A stretch of 64,000 nt of DNA. It comes from Bacteroides sp. Its GTDB lineage: Bacteria; Bacteroidota; Bacteroidia; Bacteroidales; Muribaculaceae. Shown in pieces: positions 62,224 to 64,000 of the stretch. A program made the translations under genes and the position numbers. Position 1 is the first letter of the stretch; each line of letters begins with the position of its first letter. A model generated the notes under the pieces. That model was not told the DNA's origin. It saw only the letters and a program-made list of their open reading frames with translations, and did not search any database. The DNA is taken from the NCBI GenBank assembly GCA_014802325.1, contig JAAVCK010000019.1:62001-126000 (forward strand). The letters run 5' to 3'.

Positions 62224-62249
62224 GCGATTTTCCACTTCATTTCACGCAG

Positions 62250-62286
62250 TTGAACAAAAAAAGAGTTGTCTCACGACAACTCTTTT
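62250..62286 (-). terminator. Terminator-like hairpin upstream of rfbA (attenuator or small-RNA end)
   Basis: On the minus strand AAAAGAGTTGTC (62286-62275), loop GTGA, GACAACTCTTTT (62270-62259) form a perfect 12-bp stem followed by more T (TTT). It lies between two divergent genes, so there is no upstream gene to terminate. It would end any transcript from the distal TACCTTTG box at 62342-62335. The plus strand also gives a stem with T-rich tail. Confidence 0.65.
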
Positions 62287-62331
62287 CTCTTTTTAAACCT
62301 TTATCTTAATCTAATACTATGAAAAACACAC
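62250..62331 (-). ncRNA. Candidate small RNA or attenuated leader upstream of rfbA
   Basis: A transcript that starts just after the -7 box TACCTTTG (62342-62335) and ends at the hairpin would be about 80 bases. It contains only a 10-codon ORF. Whether it is a separate small RNA, an attenuator leader of the rfb operon, or not transcribed at all is not decidable from sequence. The remainder of the 342-base gap 62190-62531 is AT-rich. Confidence 0.3.
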
Positions 62332-62334
62332 ATG

Positions 62335-62342
62335 CAAAGGTA
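62335..62342 (-). promoter_or_regulatory. Distal -7 element upstream of the rfb operon
   Basis: Minus strand TACCTTTG matches TAnnTTTG perfectly; the nearest TTG is 28 bases upstream, longer than usual. It is the only strong box upstream of the hairpin. Confidence 0.4.
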
Positions 62343-62489
62343 AGATGTTTTTTGGAATTACGTATCATCCCAACCAATGTTTTAACTTTTTTTAATGCTA
62401 AAATTTTCACTTTAGTCCCCATTTCACAACGTTTAGTCTCAATTTTTGACAGATTAGTATATTCTTAGGATAGTTTTAGGGATTTTTAT

Positions 62490-62497
62490 TAAATTTG
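62490..62497 (+). promoter_or_regulatory. -7 element of the Cof-type phosphatase gene
   Basis: TAAATTTG matches TAnnTTTG, with TTA 22 bases upstream. The ATG lies at 62532, 34 bases downstream. Confidence 0.5.
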
Positions 62498-62531
62498 TAA
62501 CCATAGTTTGTAACATCATCAACCCACACAC

Positions 62532-63365
62532 ATGCCACATCTATATATAACCGATCTCGACGGCACCCTACTCGATGACACCTCTCATGTAAGCGAGCGC
62601 TCAGCAAAGCTGCTCAACAATGCCATCAGCCGCGGCGCACTTTTTACCGTGGCCACCGCCCGCACTCCGGCCACGGTGGAAATACTTATGAAAGACGTCG
62701 ACCTGCGGCTACCCGCCATAGTGATGACCGGGGCTGCAATGTGGGACAGCAGTACATCTTTATATACAGAGGCTCGTTTCATATCCGACGAGCTGTCACG
62801 TAAAGCCGTGAATGTGTTTCGCTGTCAGGGACTCGAACCGTTTATGTATTGCATCCGCCACGGTATGCTCCACGTATATCACCACGGAGAGCTTACCGAG
62901 CAGCAACAGGCTTTTGTCGATGCACGGACGGGGCTGAGACTAAAGCAATTTCATCTTGACGCCACAGCCGCTCAAGTAGAGGGTGCCAAAAATGTAATAC
63001 TGATATTCGGCATGGGCACACATGACCATCTGAGCCGAGTGGAAGAAGTGCTGAATGCCGACGGTGAATACTCCGTATCATTTTACGAAGACAATGCTTC
63101 CGATCAATATTATATAGAAGTCTTTACTCGCGGGGTATCCAAAGCCGAAGCCGTGAAGCGACTGGCTGCAATGGTAGGAGCTGATGAGATCACCGTGTAC
63201 GGCGACAATCTCAACGATATATCCATGATGGCAGTCGCATCTGATTCAGCCGCTGTGGCTAATGCAAAGCCTGAAGTATTGACTACGGCATCGCGTATTA
63301 TAGCCTCCAATAATGAGGATGCCGTGGCTGTTGACGTAAATAATCACTTCCGGTGTCATGACTAA
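62532..63365 (+). CDS. Cof-type HAD-IIB family phosphatase
   Basis: 277 aa with motif I YITDLDGTLLDD (D8, D10), motif II TVATARTP, motif III lysine in VSKAEAVKRL and motif IV VYGDNLNDISMM. The C2B cap (about 85-190) lies between motifs II and III, typical for Cof/YbiV phosphatases of sugar phosphates, flavins or PLP. Substrate unknown. The last 8 bases overlap the following glycosyltransferase gene. Confidence 0.92.
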   Translation: MPHLYITDLDGTLLDDTSHVSERSAKLLNNAISRGALFTVATARTPATVEILMKDVDLRLPAIVMTGAAMWDSSTSLYTEARFISDELSRKAVNVFRCQGLEPFMYCIRHGMLHVYHHGELTEQQQAFVDARTGLRLKQFHLDATAAQVEGAKNVILIFGMGTHDHLSRVEEVLNADGEYSVSFYEDNASDQYYIEVFTRGVSKAEAVKRLAAMVGADEITVYGDNLNDISMMAVASDSAAVANAKPEVLTTASRIIASNNEDAVAVDVNNHFRCHD

Positions 63366-64000
63366 TCCTCTCGTATCAGTTCTGATACTCACATACAATC
63401 AGGAGGACACTATAGCCCGTGCCATCGAAAGCGTCTTGGCGCAGCAGGGTGATGTGAGCTACGAGATAATTATCGGTGATGATGCATCGACCGACAATAC
63501 ACGCCGTGTATGTCAGGAATATGTCTCACGCTATCCTGAAATCATCCGCCTGATGCCTGCCGCTCCAAACAAAGGGTTAGTGGATAATTATTTCGATTGT
63601 CTTGATGCTGCTCGCGGAAAATATATTGCCGACTGCGCCGGCGACGACCATTGGTGTGATGACTTCAAGCTATGCAAAATGACCTGCATGCTTGAGGAAA
63701 ACCCCGATGCCTCAGTCGTATATTCCGACGCAATCCTCCGCTGGCCCGACGGACGGGAGCAATTCACATCGGAGACGGGATTGCATCCCTATTGCGACTC
63801 TACTACCGAGAGAGTTGAGGGTAACGATATGCTTGTGGCTGTGCTCAACAGCAGCCGTGCTCTCCCCTATATTCTTTCTACCGCTCTATATCGTAAAGAA
63901 CCTGTAAAGGAGATATTACGCAGGTCGCCTGAAATCGTACGGAATCGCCGATTCGGTATCGAGGACCTTCCTGTAATGGCAGCACTTGCCTCGCAAGGAG
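63358..64000 (+). CDS. Glycosyltransferase family 2 (3' end outside window)
   Basis: Partial: 214 codons from the ATG at 63358 to the window edge without a stop. It begins MTNPLVSVLILTYNQEDTIARA, then IIGDDASTDNTR and ADCAGDDHWCDD (DxD-type metal site; GDDHW is common in Bacteroidetes GT2 proteins), and VYSDAILRW. It overlaps the phosphatase stop by 8 bases. Presumably the first glycosyltransferase of a polysaccharide locus that continues outside the window. Confidence 0.9.
   Translation, partial: MTNPLVSVLILTYNQEDTIARAIESVLAQQGDVSYEIIIGDDASTDNTRRVCQEYVSRYPEIIRLMPAAPNKGLVDNYFDCLDAARGKYIADCAGDDHWCDDFKLCKMTCMLEENPDASVVYSDAILRWPDGREQFTSETGLHPYCDSTTERVEGNDMLVAVLNSSRALPYILSTALYRKEPVKEILRRSPEIVRNRRFGIEDLPVMAALASQG

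Noticed and set aside
62319-62468. Small plus-strand ORF (49 codons, MKNTHAKVRCF...) in the rfbA upstream region
   Set aside because: Starts well after a hairpin but has no promoter of its own, AT-rich codon use unlike its neighbours, and it overlaps the minus-strand TACCTTTG box and most of the control region. Kept only as a remote possibility.
1-64000. Prophage, insertion sequence, CRISPR array, tRNA or rRNA
   Set aside because: No transposase, integrase, phage structural gene, regularly spaced repeat, or tRNA/rRNA-like sequence was found by eye. Short tRNA-like folds cannot be fully excluded without a covariance search.

Overview
The window looks like the chromosome of an anaerobic or microaerophilic gut Bacteroidales bacterium, most likely from the Muribaculaceae/Bacteroides side of the order. 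Four kinds of evidence support this. Many genes are preceded by the Bacteroidetes sigma factor signature (TAnnTTTG, in the best cases with TTG 19-22 bp upstream), and clear Shine-Dalgarno sites are rare. Several gene architectures are typical of the phylum: DAHP synthase with a C-terminal chorismate mutase, a BioG-BioC fusion, DUF4492 next to cydAB, and TamB without TamA. The anaerobic NrdDG reductase and menaquinone MenD point to a low-oxygen lifestyle. There are SPII lipoproteins and an OmpA-type porin. Base composition is even, and I see no phage, transposon, rRNA, tRNA or CRISPR. The species assignment is inference.

Layout: 1-3.3 kb (+) is rpiB, a DAHP synthase/chorismate mutase, a Dabb protein, a DegT aminotransferase and a HAD phosphatase. 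3.5-7.9 kb (+) is nrdD-nrdG-menD, with a palindromic repeat region upstream. 7.9-10.9 kb (-) is a tightly overlapped three-gene operon: an NlpC/P60 lipoprotein, an AmgK-like kinase fused to a RapZ C-terminal domain, and a MurU-like nucleotidyltransferase. It reads as a peptidoglycan recycling unit. 11-12.9 kb (-) is cysE-cysK, and 13-14.2 kb (-) is an OmpA-family porin. 14.4-21.4 kb (-) is pdxA followed by a compact NTP-transferase/ATP-grasp/CDP-alcohol phosphotransferase/HAD/Ca2+-ATPase run that looks like a lipid or polyol headgroup pathway.

21.6-27.9 kb (+) holds a patatin, a GH13 alpha-amylase, prs, an S9 peptidase lipoprotein and a DUF6155 protein. The last is translationally coupled to the biotin genes bioA-bioF-bioGC-bioD (27.9-32.3 kb), which lack bioB here. 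32.4-36.6 kb (+) holds a DEDD exonuclease, a small membrane protein, a LolC/E-like permease, a lipoprotein, a DUF695 protein and lgt. 36.6-43.4 kb (-) is an envelope operon: a thioredoxin-fold lipoprotein without CXXC, TamB, and two DUF4230 proteins. 43.5-48.2 kb (+) is glgB, then ilvA with a split ThrE-type threonine/serine exporter.

48.3-54.4 kb is an exopolysaccharide section: Wza-like, Wzc-like, a Wzy/ligase-like polytopic protein, GT2 and a hexapeptide acyltransferase. 54.4-58.6 kb (+) is DUF4492-cydA-cydB plus an M18 aminopeptidase. 58.7-62.2 kb (-) is rfbA-rfbC-rfbD-rfbB for dTDP-L-rhamnose, presumably feeding the surface polysaccharides. Its upstream region carries a terminator-like hairpin. 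The window ends with a Cof-type HAD phosphatase and a truncated GT2 gene (+).

The parts most worth following up are the kinase-RapZ fusion operon, the headgroup-like operon with its non-canonical CDP-alcohol phosphotransferase motif, the nested palindromes before nrdD, the hairpin leader before rfbA, and several promoters that sit almost on the start codon.
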